Shown here: piece after piece, positions 21,009-33,151 of the stretch | Layout of the letters: each line of letters starts with the position of its first letter | Numbering within the stretch: position 1 is the stretch's first letter | Origin: Apostichopus japonicus | Lineage: Eukaryota > Echinodermata > Holothuroidea > Aspidochirotida > Stichopodidae | Length of the DNA stretch: 64,000 nt | Direction of reading: 5' to 3' | Assembly: GCF_037975245.1 (NCBI RefSeq) | Contig: NC_092563.1 | Coordinates: 24,212,960-24,276,959 of the forward strand | Notes under the pieces: model-generated | The model's database searches: none | Told to the model about the DNA's origin: nothing | What the model saw: the letters and a program-made list of their open reading frames with translations, nothing else | Program-made: the position numbers and the translations under genes

Positions 21009-24000
21009 CTGAAAATAAATGGGAAAAAATGATAGAACATTGTTAGTTAAAGAGATCCATGACGATTAACGTAGGGATTGAGTTACCGAATGAGCTGTGA
21101 AAATAGAACCTAGCTACTCTTGAATTTTATACTTTTAGGCTATATAATATTATATGATCATGATATAGATGTACATTATTTTGCAATGAATTTGAATTTA
21201 CAAATGATGAGCTTTGTGATCAAGTATCTTATTTTCCTGGTTGAATCATTCCATTTATTTATTAGTGGTATTTTACAGCAGCCAAGTTGTTGTTGTATAA
21301 AACCTCTCTTTCTTACATTATTTCAAATTAATTAAAATAAGTAAGAGATGAGAAGTGTCATTCTCAAAATAATTTGTGAATGACAACAACTTTCTTGCTA
21401 AAATACCCCTACTTTCAATGAAGAAGTAGCGTTCTAACATTAGGCCTAGACCTGCATTATTTGCATTTTACACTACACATTAAAATGCCTTTGGAAGATT
21501 ACTTAGATTAATCCATTTTAGCATGACAGGGTTCCGAGGAAGGGGATACTGTACTTACAGTTGCAGTGAATGTCAAAAGGGGAACTTAAGTTTCTGTAAT
21601 TAATTTCTGGCACTTTAAAAAGCATGCATTCCAGTCAAAACTTAAACACATGGTTAATATGGCAGTAAGTTACTTTTCTTGGTTCTGTTTTGGCAAATTA
21701 GATGTCTCGTGGTAAGTATGAGCCAAACTAAGATGTTTTTGATACTTTCTTGATTACCCACTATCAATCTACTTTTAACTCATTTACATTAACTTTAAAA
21801 GTAGCAAAATAAAGACACATTTCTTGCTTAATACTGTCTAGATCCACTATTGATCAGCAAAGATGATTTATTATTAAAAAAGTACTCCTACCCTTCTTAG
21901 GCTAATATAACTTTTCAGTTTGTATGGATATTTGAACATGAATACAAAAATGCACACATAAAATGATGCTTTTTGCAATGGAGGATAGCAGTGTTTTTCC
22001 GTGGCAGAAAATAACTGAGGTGGCAACTCATGATAACCTAGTATTATAAATCACTGACTTTGGCTAGCAGATAAAGTAAAGATGAAAAAATATGTATCTG
22101 ATAGAAACCTGCCTAACATTTTAAAGCCCATTATGTTTGACTGAATGTGTTAGGATTCATAGGCTTAATAACCTGTTTTTCATGATTTCTAATTTTCTAA
22201 TGATAACTCAGTGAGAAGACTCAAGAGCATAATGAATGTACTACTAATCAGTACTAGCAGTCGTACTAACTACTAGTACTAGTATAGTCAGTACTGCGAA
22301 GTTCGGCATACTGCAAAGTTCGGACACCCTAAGAAATACACGATTTCACCATGAAAATCTACAGGAAGAGTCAAATTTCACTTAAAAGTATGAAGCTACA
22401 GTTATTTTCTCTCCAAAATGACCAGTGTGCAAGAAATTACATACATATTTGTCAATAAAATGACGAAGATTTATGAAGTCTGTTATAATTACTGAAAGAG
22501 CAACTGCGCCACCAATTTTATCACCAGCGCCACACTGTGGGTTGCGTGTCCGAACTTCGCAATACTCTAGCAAAGAAATACCAGTTCCACAATCACGAAG
22601 AATCTTCTTGGAAAACAAAGTGAAAACAGTTTTCAGGAAAGAAAGTTTGGCCGTGTATCGTACTATAACAAAATTCTCCCACCATATGAAGTATATTTTC
22701 AAATGATTTATACCAGAAGATTTAGTTTTGGGGTGTTTTAAGTCTTAAGTGTCCGAACTTCGAAGTCACCATGCTACTACTTAGGATAGCAACAACTTTT
22801 TTGCCTTGGGTAAAGTAGGACTAACTAAAAAGGCTGAACGGTGTTAATAATTTATTATTACCGCGACGTACTAGTACTACTGCTTTTGCTGTATGAATTT
22901 AGCCTAGTTATACTGTGAACTTTTTTTGGCAAATAAACTTGCAGTTGCAAGTGTAGGCCTAGGCTGGGTTACATTATTCAATTAGCCTGGTAAGTTACAC
23001 AAGTTACAGTAGGCAACACTACAGTAGCCTAAGTTTGGATTGACAGTGATAACAGTTAACTTAACTTAGTCTCCAAAAGTGCTTCTTATTCTCAATGAAG
23101 TTAATCATATTGAATGGGCACAAGGAAAATCAATTCGTATCTGTTCCAACAGTTTCCGAATAAAATATTAAATTAAACCTAATGTGTTGGGAAAAACGAG
23201 TAGACATACCGCTCTCTGTCGTCTTCGTGGTAATCACCTGTAACGCTACTGTATATATACAACATAAACAATTTACTAGCCTGGTGTCAGGTACGGAACA
23301 TATAGCTTAGGTCTGATTTTGTAGTTCCGCTCGGTGATGAACTGAATTTCAAACGTTAGGAAAGTTAAAGGTGTTCTTTTTAATATACTTACTCCCTATA
23401 TTTAAAAATTTGTTGTGTTCAGTAAAAACACAAAAATAAATGCTATTTTCTTTTTGGAACATTAAGTTCATGAACATACGATTGAAATTTCAATATAGTG
23501 ACACTAGTTAAATATTTGTACAAAATTATTAACATCTAATAGAAGTTGTTAACTTATAAATATCGAGAGTTTCATTTTCTATTAACGCAACAGCGAATGG
23601 AGGGCGTGTCTTATTCTAAACCAAAACCAGGTTTTGATGCTACCCAATTTTTGTCCAGTTAAAAGTGTTATGAATAAAATCAGCAAAAGAAAATGTCTTA
23701 TCAAACATAGTGAAAGGAAGATGTGAGCGATTTCTTCAACCTATTTTTTGGTTACCAATCAAGTAAATGGAAAATAAACGTACACGGCAGAGCGAACTAG
23801 AGTCGATGGTTGGATACAACGTAGTAATTTGTGGGCGGGGCAATTCGCTGTCACTTAAAAACGTCAACATTGCTATGATATTAGTCACAAAAGCATTAAG
23901 GCGGAGGCTGTTATGAGCAAGTATGACTTCGCACACATTGTAGTTTTATATAGCAACATTACCGCGAAGTGCTATCATGCCCATACGTCACGCAATAGTA

Positions 24001-24660
24001 TCCGAGTCAACCTTACCCTTTTGTTAGTTTTTATTTTTATTTTGAGAGAAGCAACGGCACTTTCCTTTCTTATTCTTTTAATTACTGATTACTTTACCCA
24101 ACATATCCGGAGAAAGACTGTGAACAAACTACCGAATACATCGTTTAGATTTTATTAAAAGCGAAAGAGCTAATAGAGACCTAACAATAAGAGGTCATCG
24201 GTATTGCCCCTAAATATGCTAGATTGTCAAATAATGGTCATTCTTGCTCATATTTCAGACAATCACTTTGTTTATTGCCACAATCAAAGCGCTTTGCCTA
24301 TCCGAGACTTTTCAATGTCTCTTTAAACCCCATCTATAACATGATGGAAATAACATTAATAATCAAAGCCTGTAGGAAAGTGTTTTTGAAATTTTTTAGC
24401 ACTTTTAAGCATGCTAAAATTCGTTACCAATTCTGATATTAATTATCTTTCGCCCATAGTGTTTCTTATACAAATAAATCGGATATTCAGAAACGGTATC
24501 AACCATTCGTGTACATAAATTTCAGTGTTCACTTCGACATATACTCTTGAATTTATGGCAGAAATAATTCATGGAAGAACAGAGGAAGATGAAAGGAAAG
24601 GATTATAGCGAAAGTCAAATAAATGTAGTAAGCAAATATGTGACAAACACTGATCTGTAC
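21009..24660. other. Upstream region of the cadherin-like gene
   Basis: The splice acceptor at 21009-21011 shows that at least one 5' UTR exon lies in or beyond this stretch. I cannot locate it with confidence. The only structured feature is a foldback repeat at about 22296-22775. The rest is AT-rich and without recognisable coding sequence. Confidence 0.55.
22296..22775. repeat. Foldback element with GCGAAGTTCGGACAC ends
   Basis: The left edge has CTGCGAAGTTCGGCATACTG followed by CAAAGTTCGGACACCCTAAG. The right edge (22749-22773) has the inverse, TTAAGTGTCCGAACTTCGAA. A further inverted copy (GTGTCCGAACTTCGCAATAC) lies inside at about 22547. No target duplication is evident. The open frames inside on both strands reflect the repeat, not a gene. 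Confidence 0.6.
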
Positions 24661-24691
24661 ACTGATCTGTACACTTAGTGTACAGATCAGT
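24661..24691. repeat. Perfect 31-bp inverted repeat
   Basis: ACTGATCTGTACACT (24661-24675), one base, then its exact reverse complement (24677-24691). A direct copy of CACTGATCTGTAC precedes it at 24648-24660. It could form a cruciform; no function is implied. It is 26 bp from a hAT-type MITE. Confidence 0.85.
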
Positions 24692-24716
24692 GGTGACAAA
24701 CCAGTGGAAGAAACAT

Positions 24717-24996
24717 CAGGCGCGTAGCCAGGAATTTGCCAAGGGAGGGGCGAAACTGTAGATTCGGCATTGCAAACTATCTAAGCGTAGCGCCACCATG
24801 CTTGGCGCGAAGCGTGCAAGAAAATTTTGGCTGAAAATGCCTCCAAGATCGCCGGGAAATGGCACTTCCCAGGCCTTGTAAGTTGCATCTTAGCATTTTC
24901 TCTGTTGAAAATACTAGCGATATCATAATTTTTTTTTTAAATATGCTCAAGGGGGGGCGGCTGCCCCCTTCGCCCCCCCTCTTTGCTACGCGCCTG
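24717..24996. mobile_element. hAT-type MITE with perfect 8-bp target duplication
   Basis: The ends CAGGCGCGTAGC and GCTACGCGCCTG are perfect 12-bp inverted repeats. AGAAACAT flanks both sides (24709-24716 and 24997-25004). The element is 280 bp and non-coding, with a G7/C-rich hairpin (GGGGGGGCGGCTGCCCCC) near the right end. CAG...CTG ends and an 8-bp duplication are hAT hallmarks. Confidence 0.9.
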
Positions 24997-25965
24997 AGAA
25001 ACATACCCTGATAGCTTGTTCTGTTGCGAACTTGATGACCATACTATAGCTATATGGCATAAAAACATAGACCTCTGTTGTATTAACAGAGCATGATTAA
25101 ACGATACGAAACACCTGCTATTTTTCATATCCTGACATCGACCTAGGCATACAAGTCTTACTGTATGCATATTTAAAACCCGTTATCATCACCGCTATTC
25201 GCTCTTGTCCACTCCACACTCACTAACCCCCCCCCCCTCTCCCCGCCGGCTACTCTCTTCTGTGTTAGGTGGGGTGTTGAATGCGGGTAGGTAGGATGAA
25301 TGATCGTGATTTAATTCATTCTTTATTGTAGCGGTTCCGTCTTTAGTGATACCATTTTTTGTGAAAACTTGAAACTAATTGTCTCTAATTATTTTCATCC
25401 ACTATCTGGGTTCGTCGTATAAGATGGAGTATCTGGACAATTTCCTGCTAAAAAAAAATATATTAATAGGTGGAGACGATGGGCCATAAGGACCACAAAA
25501 TACTTTGCAGTTGATCTTTACCAAGCCTCCTAATCTGTTGATTGTGAATTATATTTGATAGTTACATTATTGCACAAACTTGCCCAAATATCATCGATTC
25601 AGGAATTTCAATGACAAGTGTTGAGCAAACAGGGTGAGGAACAGAAAGAACTGTCAATAATAGAGGGCGGTAGTTCAATTTACAAGTAGCAGTTCTTGTG
25701 CTCTCATGCTTAGGCATAGTCAGGGACATTTCGTTTGATTTGGTTCCTGCACCTCTTCAGCTTTGATACAGATGCGGGCTCTATAATATCTTCAAAGGGA
25801 GGTCAGTTGAAGGGCGTTGTGGTACATACTGCGCGCACCAATCGTATGTATACACTGCGTAACAGTAGAGTTATTAGCATGGTTGGAAACGTTAACCTGG
25901 GTTAGGACTACCTGCTTCAAGCCTGTGATTTGTGTACGGACTTATCGGGAGGGGCACATATAGTA

Positions 25966-26112
25966 TGAATGTATGTATGTATGTATTTTAGATCCTTCTG
26001 CAAGCAGGAACTCGCGAAGAAGCCTCGCTGGCTTATCAAAGCCGCAAGTTGACCGAAGTCAGTCTCTTACATTCATATTTAACGTCCATGATTATGAATT
26101 GTTAATTGGGGA
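25966..26112 (-). mobile_element. Truncated SINE, copy of the 53335-53572 family
   Basis: This is nearly identical, in inverse orientation, to the 3' part of the SINE at 53335-53572. It contains CAAGCAGGAACTCGCGAAGA, GGCTTATCAAAGCCGCAAG and CATTCATATTTAACGTCCAT. It is preceded by a (TATG)n run that is the element's simple-repeat tail. The tRNA-like head is missing. Confidence 0.75.
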
Positions 26113-26188
26113 TGGGCAACAACAGTGCATACATACATATATACGTTTTCTGAATACTTTGGTGAGGGTTCTAGAATGGGAGTGAGAT

Positions 26189-26217
26189 GGGGGAGGGAGA
26201 GGGAGAGGGGGAGGGGA
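26189..26217 (+). other. G-quadruplex-type tract
   Basis: GGGGGAGGGAGAGGGAGAGG GGGAGGGG contains five runs of three or more G separated by one to three bases, meeting the usual G4 pattern. It lies in the intergenic stretch. Confidence 0.6.
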
Positions 26218-27274
26218 TTGGAGAGGGCCATTGGCTCTAAACCCTCATTTGGCAGCTTTGAGTCCTTGTAGTGGTTTCAACACACTGCTTTACAATCAAT
26301 TTGGCAGTGTTCATAATAAATCCTTAAAAAAATCAGGTCCCAAAAATCCACCAAAAAAGAATGAAAGAAAGTGACAGGACATATTTTCTCTTCTTGAGTT
26401 CTTTTCATCAATTGTCATAGCAAACATTACACACTGCTATAGCAAAATATTAAACTAATTAAAGACAGGTTCTTGAATGCCAAACTTCATTCCCCTGAAA
26501 ACCAAAAAAAAAAAATCCCATACTTAAAAACCCAGGCAACAAAATTACATACATAGGGATCGTGGATACAAATTTAAGGTTGCACTAATGACAACATCCA
26601 ATCCCCTTCAAATCAAGGGATTAACTTCAAATGAAACTTTAAAAATAACAAGAAAAGTTACAACCACACAAAATGAGTTTTGTTCATGTGACATAAAGAA
26701 TGCCCAATTTGAAGAATTTTTAAGAACACTGTGTGATTGACCAGGAAGATGGTTAACTGAATCTGTCTGCTAAGTAAGAAATAATCATGAATTGTGAATT
26801 ACAAATAAACTGATTCTTTTGATCAAAACAACATATCTACCATCAGGGTGTATGAGTACCATCCATCGTTTTAACTAAGCATCCCATGGAAAATTAACAA
26901 ATAAGGGTAAATATTTTCCAATTTATGAATCTTACTTGGAAGAAGAAAAAAAAAAACAGAAATTCATTTCTGACTCAAAACTTTTACACACTGACTCTGA
27001 ACTGCAAAATAAATACCCAACTAAATTGTTTAATACTTGGTTGTTCTTAATGCCTTCTGTACAGGAAATCAAACTATAACAATTATTGGGGACTCCTGGA
27101 AAGGATTCTTTCATTGGTGACAAAAGTTTTACACAACATGGACAAGTGGACCATTTCTTCAAACATTTGAAGATTGTTCCCTTTGCTGACATGTTAGAGT
27201 TAATAAGGCAGATCAGAGTGTTAAGGTCACATTTCATCTTTAAGGAGAAAAGCATGCCACCACTGTGCTTAGGT

Positions 27275-27710
27275 CACACTACCTCTTTAACTAGTGTGCC
27301 AAACCACTGCTTTTAAGTGGTGAGAACATTACTGTGGTTTGATCACACTACTGCTTTAACAGGTAACCAAGCCAAAGTTCTAAGGTCAAGCTACTGCTAT
27401 AAAAGTAGTAGACCAAGTCACTGTGCTCAGGTCAAAGCATTGCTTTGACTGGTGAGAAAAAAAACGGATGTGGTTTAGTCACATCACTACTTTAATAGGC
27501 AATGCCTGTTAAAGTGTTACAGTAACACTTCAATCTCACAACAAGTACAGCAAGTCCCCCACTGTACTTGGGTAGAAGCACAGCAGCTTTAATTGATGAG
27601 CACATCACTGAGGTTAGTCAACTTTAAGAGATAAAGAAGATTAAAGGGCTACTACTTGAATATAAATCAAGCTGCTCATGGTCTTCTGTCATACTCCTTT
27701 AAGAGGTGAT
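27275..27710. repeat. Series of degenerate ~50-60 bp hairpin units
   Basis: Successive short inverted repeats share the core ACTGCTTTAA. They include CACACTA-loop-TAGTGTG (27275-27298, 7-bp perfect stem), ACCACT-GCTTTTA-AGTGGT (27303-27321), CTACTG-loop-TAGTAG (27391-27411), and a 9-bp perfect stem AAGTGTTAC-A-GTAACACTT (27512-27530). Weaker units lie at about 27436, 27484, 27580 and 27690. The pattern is old and diverged. It lies 1.6-2.0 kb beyond the CNOT1 stop codon. Confidence 0.55.
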
Positions 27711-29317
27711 TACATCCCTCTGGTTTGGTCAAGTTTGAACATTTTCATGCTACACACTATTCCTTGCCTCAGTTACCACATGGAGAATGTTTACTGGGTC
27801 AGCTGGATGCTGTATAAAACTCATTACTGACCATTAATGTTGTTCTACACATGGACGCCTTTTAAACACCCAACGATTATTTAATTAGTCTAACCCTTTT
27901 CTAAATTAGTGGCGTAAGTAAAATCGTGAAGTACATCGAAATCTGCAACACAAGATTCTACTAAAGAAAAAAAAAAAAAAACCTTTTAAATTATGATACC
28001 AAAATTTAAAATTTAAATGTTACACAAACAGTATTTGAATAGAAGTACTTAAATTGGATGGGGGTAAAAAAAGGACATATTAACTACTTTGCAATAAAAC
28101 AAAGTTCCCCTCAGTATTATTACAAAGTGTGTCTACAAAAGACAAATATTACATTTACCAAGACAAAATTATGAAAATTGACCAAAAAACCCCCAAACAT
28201 TTGATCAGTACCCATTGATATAATCTCCAGATGGACAAACTTGCAAAGATTATACAAATATGCCAGTAAACACACACACACCAGAGCAGAGCAGTCATGT
28301 CAAAACCACAAGGCACAAAACTTTGCTACATACAGAACCTGCCTTTTATCAACTTAGTAACTTCTTCTCTTTGGTGGAAATGTTACAAATATTTTCTTCT
28401 TTTTTTCTCTCTTATAATTCAAATCTTCATTTACAAAACAGCTTTTTGGCTTGTTGCCAGAATATGTATACAGAGGGCTGACGATAAACAATGATAAATG
28501 TACTTCACAAACTATTTGCAGAAAATGTCTGAAGAAATATAATAACAGGAAAATTGATTCCAAGAAAATTTAAAAAAAAAATTTGCAGAAAGAGAGAGAG
28601 AAGACGAAGAAAGCAAAAAACGTCATAGTGTGATTGACCTTGGCAATGAGAGTGACTCCGAAATAAACCAGCACAGCTGAAGATTACCTGGCCTCGACCC
28701 TCGATCAAACGTACTAATCTTGTATGTACATAAATACACCGCCACACTCTATATAACAACTTTACCTCTCGTATGACAGAGGATTAAACAGGATCAGAGA
28801 GAAACTCATCATGGACATCCACTCAACGGTAGCAAAATCAGGGTCTTCGTATAGCGTCCACCGGGTTCACTTTTGGCAACGATAACAGAACCATAGAAAA
28901 ATGTACCCTCTACTGCTGCATATCACTGAAAGTTTACCATCATGGACTTCAAGTCTATTTGAGATGGGTGCAAGTACTTTCTTGTACTGTTAATTGTTTG
29001 GGGCAAAGTTAAAAAGCTAGACTTTGCTTTCTAACAATTTCCTCACGAACGGCGACCCATTTGAAGTAATTTGAGCAAACTCCATTGTTTGTGATTCGTA
29101 TATATAATGAAAAATTACAAACTAAAGGAGTCCCGGGATCAAAATCCGGGAATCAAGCCACAGAAAAGAAGAGTAAGTTATCGGCAACCAATGATGCATC
29201 TCAACCCAATTATTTACATAGTTAATCAGCACAGTTTCACAGGATCTCCTCGCAATGAATTAAGGTTCCATAAAACTGAAAATCATTGTCTCTGAGAGTG
29301 TTCCGTTGTTTTCTGTT

Positions 29318-32300
29318 TTATGCTGATAACTCTTGGGCTTCACCCCCTTCTTGAGAGGTCCGTCCCTGTTGGCTTGGTTGTTTCGGCTGGATACAGCTCC
29401 TAGCAACTGATTCAAAGAGTCTGTACGGGACGAGAGAAAACTTGTTTTTGTTGAAGTTGATCGTTAATGTTAATTACTCTGTCATCAATCATCCCATTTG
29501 ACCAATTTGTTCATAGATTATAATAGATACTAACACATTTGATACAGGGCTATAAATGACAGCGAAAAGAACAAAAACAAAACACTAGAGCCTACCGTAC
29601 AACGAGAAGAAAAAGATAAGTTCTAGAAAGATGGGCTATTCATTGTCATATTAATTGTCATATTAAATTGATGTTATCAGCATGGGGTGTGCTAATGGCT
29701 TACCCCATTGGGATAGAGTAAATGATAACAAAATAGTCACATTTTAGTTGAGGATTTTGCATGGCTGTGTTAATTTATTTCACAAGACATAAAGACATTG
29801 TGATGATCCTCATTCCCTTTCCCTGTATTCGGTGATATGTCAAAGGTGACTTACCTCTCTAGTTCAGGTGCACAATGGATGAATTCATGATTCCAAAACT
29901 TGTAGTTATGATTACGGATGAGCTCGATGAAGGTGATTAACAATCCCCAGGGGTGAGGTCTGTTAACGATTAATCTCTCCAAGAGTACCCTGAGGGGGGA
30001 ACAAACGTATAATACGGCATCGACTGGTAAAGAGTGTTACATGCTTGTAGAACACAGCTCTACTGTCAAATGTCTATTGATCCATAACATATTACTGCCA
30101 GAACCAGGCCAAAAGGAGCTACTCAACATGCAAATTGATATGTTCCTGTCAAATTTTCTATCACCTTCATGCATCAAGAGGCCATTTCTTCGGTTGGCTT
30201 TCAACGTTTTAGTAAAGCGCATAGAAATGCATTTGCATATTGTTGCACTCTATAAATATATTATTATTTTTCCAGTTGGGTTTCACCAACTTTGATTTAA
30301 TTTTGAAAGGCATGTGGCATGAGGTTACATCGATTAGTAAATTTATTCTGGCTTTAATTTATCCATCACACCAGTGGAAATTCCTCCCCCCTCCCGACCC
30401 CCCCACCCCTGCTCTAGCTAATTCCTTCATATGATGACTCACAACCAAACTCTTAATTTAACTCATATTGAAGGGCTGACCTGGTAATCTGTTCCTGGAT
30501 GGCCTCGGTGTTCGCCTCTGCGAACAAGTAGAGTAGCGTACAACTGAAGTAGTGAGTGTGGCTGTTTGGATAACGGAGCTGATTGGCGATGGCATTCAAG
30601 AAAATGTAACGTCCTGCAAAAGAGGAAGAGACAGATGTTTGGTAGGATTATCGATATAGATCAATGATTAGAATAACATACATCTTTTGATAATCTAAGC
30701 AGAATATGTTTACTTGTATCAAAGGAGGCTTTCGAGATACTATAGTGTTAAGATGAATGATACATAAGTAGACTGTTTTTTGTTTATTTCCAAACCTTTC
30801 CCCTCCTACCATTGCCCGAGGTGATAACATAATAACACTGGAAAAGGGGTGTAATATTCAATGGGAAGTTGATTAACTTGGTCTGTTTGTGTTCACATGA
30901 AAGATAAAAAAAAGTGAAAACAACACTGAATGTTTATTATGTTCTAACTCTTGCAAAAGGGTTCAGATATACAGGGATACTTAACAATGTTTATAACTAT
31001 GATGGAAGGTTTCTCTCTTTGTCAACAGGTATCCTAAGGTAGCTCTTCATATTATCAAGTACAAGGAAAGTTTGAGTGTTATTGTAGAAGTTTACAAAAA
31101 GATAATAAGCTGGGGTGTTAAGCTACAGTGTTTTCAACATTGTAAACTCAGGGAACTATTTCAGTGTCATATATATGCTGGAATGTTGAATATTCTGTTA
31201 TTTGGCTGGGACTAGACTGGTGGAGAGGGGAAGGGGGGGGGGGAAGATGGTTAAGTGTGGAATGTTAAACCAACCTTCAGTGTCTAAGTCAGCCACTAAG
31301 TTCTGGAAGATGTCCATATGGGATGAATGAGTTATGTTACTCATTGAGGGAGATCCGCCCTTGCTATGGATGTAAGCTATCGCCTGTGAGCCCACATAGA
31401 GCACCAATGCGTTCATTAGCGATACATGATATCTTTGGCCAGCTTCATTCGACACTTGGAGATGGCTACGCAGCTCGGAAAGGAATGTCACTGGTCCACG
31501 GGTTTTGATGTATGAATCCAAGTCCTAAAAATGCAAGCAAAAGAGTCACAGACTGTGAACCACAAATTTCAAAGTGATAAACCGCTATTGAAATTAATCA
31601 AGTAATAAGACAATGTAAATAGCAAACATGGTAGAAATCATGCAAATTAAATTAACCAACAGACATCAACCTCAGAGATTTTGTGAACTTTGGAAAAGAA
31701 CAGATTTACTGACCTTCTTGAAAGATGTCGGTTGAATCATTGCTGAGAAGTTTGTCAGGATTCTTGGAGGTTGGGTGATATCTGGCAGCATGTCTACCTT
31801 AAGGTTTGGGGTGAAAGGGTCGGGCATTCTCATGTTACGTGGGAACGCACTCAAGATTAGATTCCTCATTTGGATACAGTTCGGTGGAATAACATCACAG
31901 AAACCGTAGTGATAATCACAGAGGAATTCTGGGAAATCATGAAGAAGGACCAACAAGACCCTAAGAGTTCCCTGTGAATAAAAGAATAAATAATAGGAGG
32001 TAAAAATACAAGTTAACACACCATACAGATCATCTGCAAAATTAGTTGAGATGCCAATAAATGGTGCGAAACAAACAGAATTTTTGGATCGGTCCTTAAC
32101 AAGATACTGGAATGATTAAAAGGTATGAACATGTTGTATATCTCTACAGGTGAGACATATTATATCAAATGATCATGCCAGAGGGAGAGAATGTTCCCTT
32201 TATAGGAACTGCAAACAATTTGTGAGATACATTGATATCTAAGTAACCCCCCCTCCTCCCCCCCAAACAGACATACAATTTGAAAGGATTATAACCCTTT

Positions 32301-33116
32301 CTAAAAAGGGAGAATTAATTTGTCAGCATCAAAGAGGGCTGAGCATCGGACACAGGTCTTCACCCAGAAGGCCAGGGACGCAGAAATGTGACATACAGAA
32401 ACTGGTACAGACAGCCACTAATCACTTTCATATCAGCCATCAGATTAGCAGTGGCACAGTTTATGTATATCTGCTTAGACTGGCACCTTTGTTGCTGATG
32501 GAATCAATACGCAATCAACTTTATTGCCAAAATGTTAGAAAATAAATATACTATCGATAACGCATTCATAAAGACAATTGATAGAATGAGATTTGAATAG
32601 CATTTTTACCTTGTACAGCAGGAACGTGTGCTTTGGAAGTTCAGCATTTCTCAAGAAAGGTGCCAAAAACTTCAGCAGATCAATCAAAACTTGGGCGTAC
32701 ATCGGCCAACCCTGTAGAGAGAAAAAAACGACCAAATAAAACAGATATGAGAGAAACATATCCATCCTCTGTTCACTGGGAGTAATTACTCTGACCACCA
32801 ATTTTACTTTTAGACTAACCAGAGGGTAGTTACAAAACAATCTTGTCTTACTACAAGCAAAATGGACAGCAACATTCTACCATATTTATCGAATGCAACG
32901 TAGAATCGGTCTGTCTGTTTCCTTGTGAAAATGTGAATTTTTTTTTATAAGATATCCACCAAAATACCTTCAGTACCTCTAAATGTGCATGAAGTGCATA
33001 GATGTGTATCATATGAGAGTAAACCTACCATACTTAAAATGCTGAATGTATCCATGAAAAGCTTAATGTTATTTTACTCCTCTACACAAGAAATCCATTT
33101 TCATGTCTATATATAT

Positions 33117-33151
<35 letters not shown>

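Larger units (their letters stand above)
25005..29317. other. Intergenic stretch / 3' flank of CNOT1
   Basis: This lies between the CNOT1 stop (29318) and the cadherin upstream region. The part next to 29317 must be CNOT1 3' UTR, but no AATAAA is present on the minus strand until about 25322-25327. An ATTAAA variant occurs near 27880, so the 3' end is unresolved. Contents are a truncated SINE (about 25966-26112), a G-rich tract (26189-26217) and a series of imperfect hairpins (27275-27710). No other gene was seen. Confidence 0.55.

Noticed and set aside
23208-23260. TATA-like GTATATATAC followed by a GTATGT donor on the minus strand as a promoter and first exon of the cadherin gene
   Set aside because: The implied exon would be under 20 nt and TATA-like strings are common in this AT-rich DNA. 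No support without transcript data.
24777-25170. Minus-strand open frames near 24.8-25.2 kb
   Set aside because: Most of this is the non-coding MITE at 24717-24996 and its flank.
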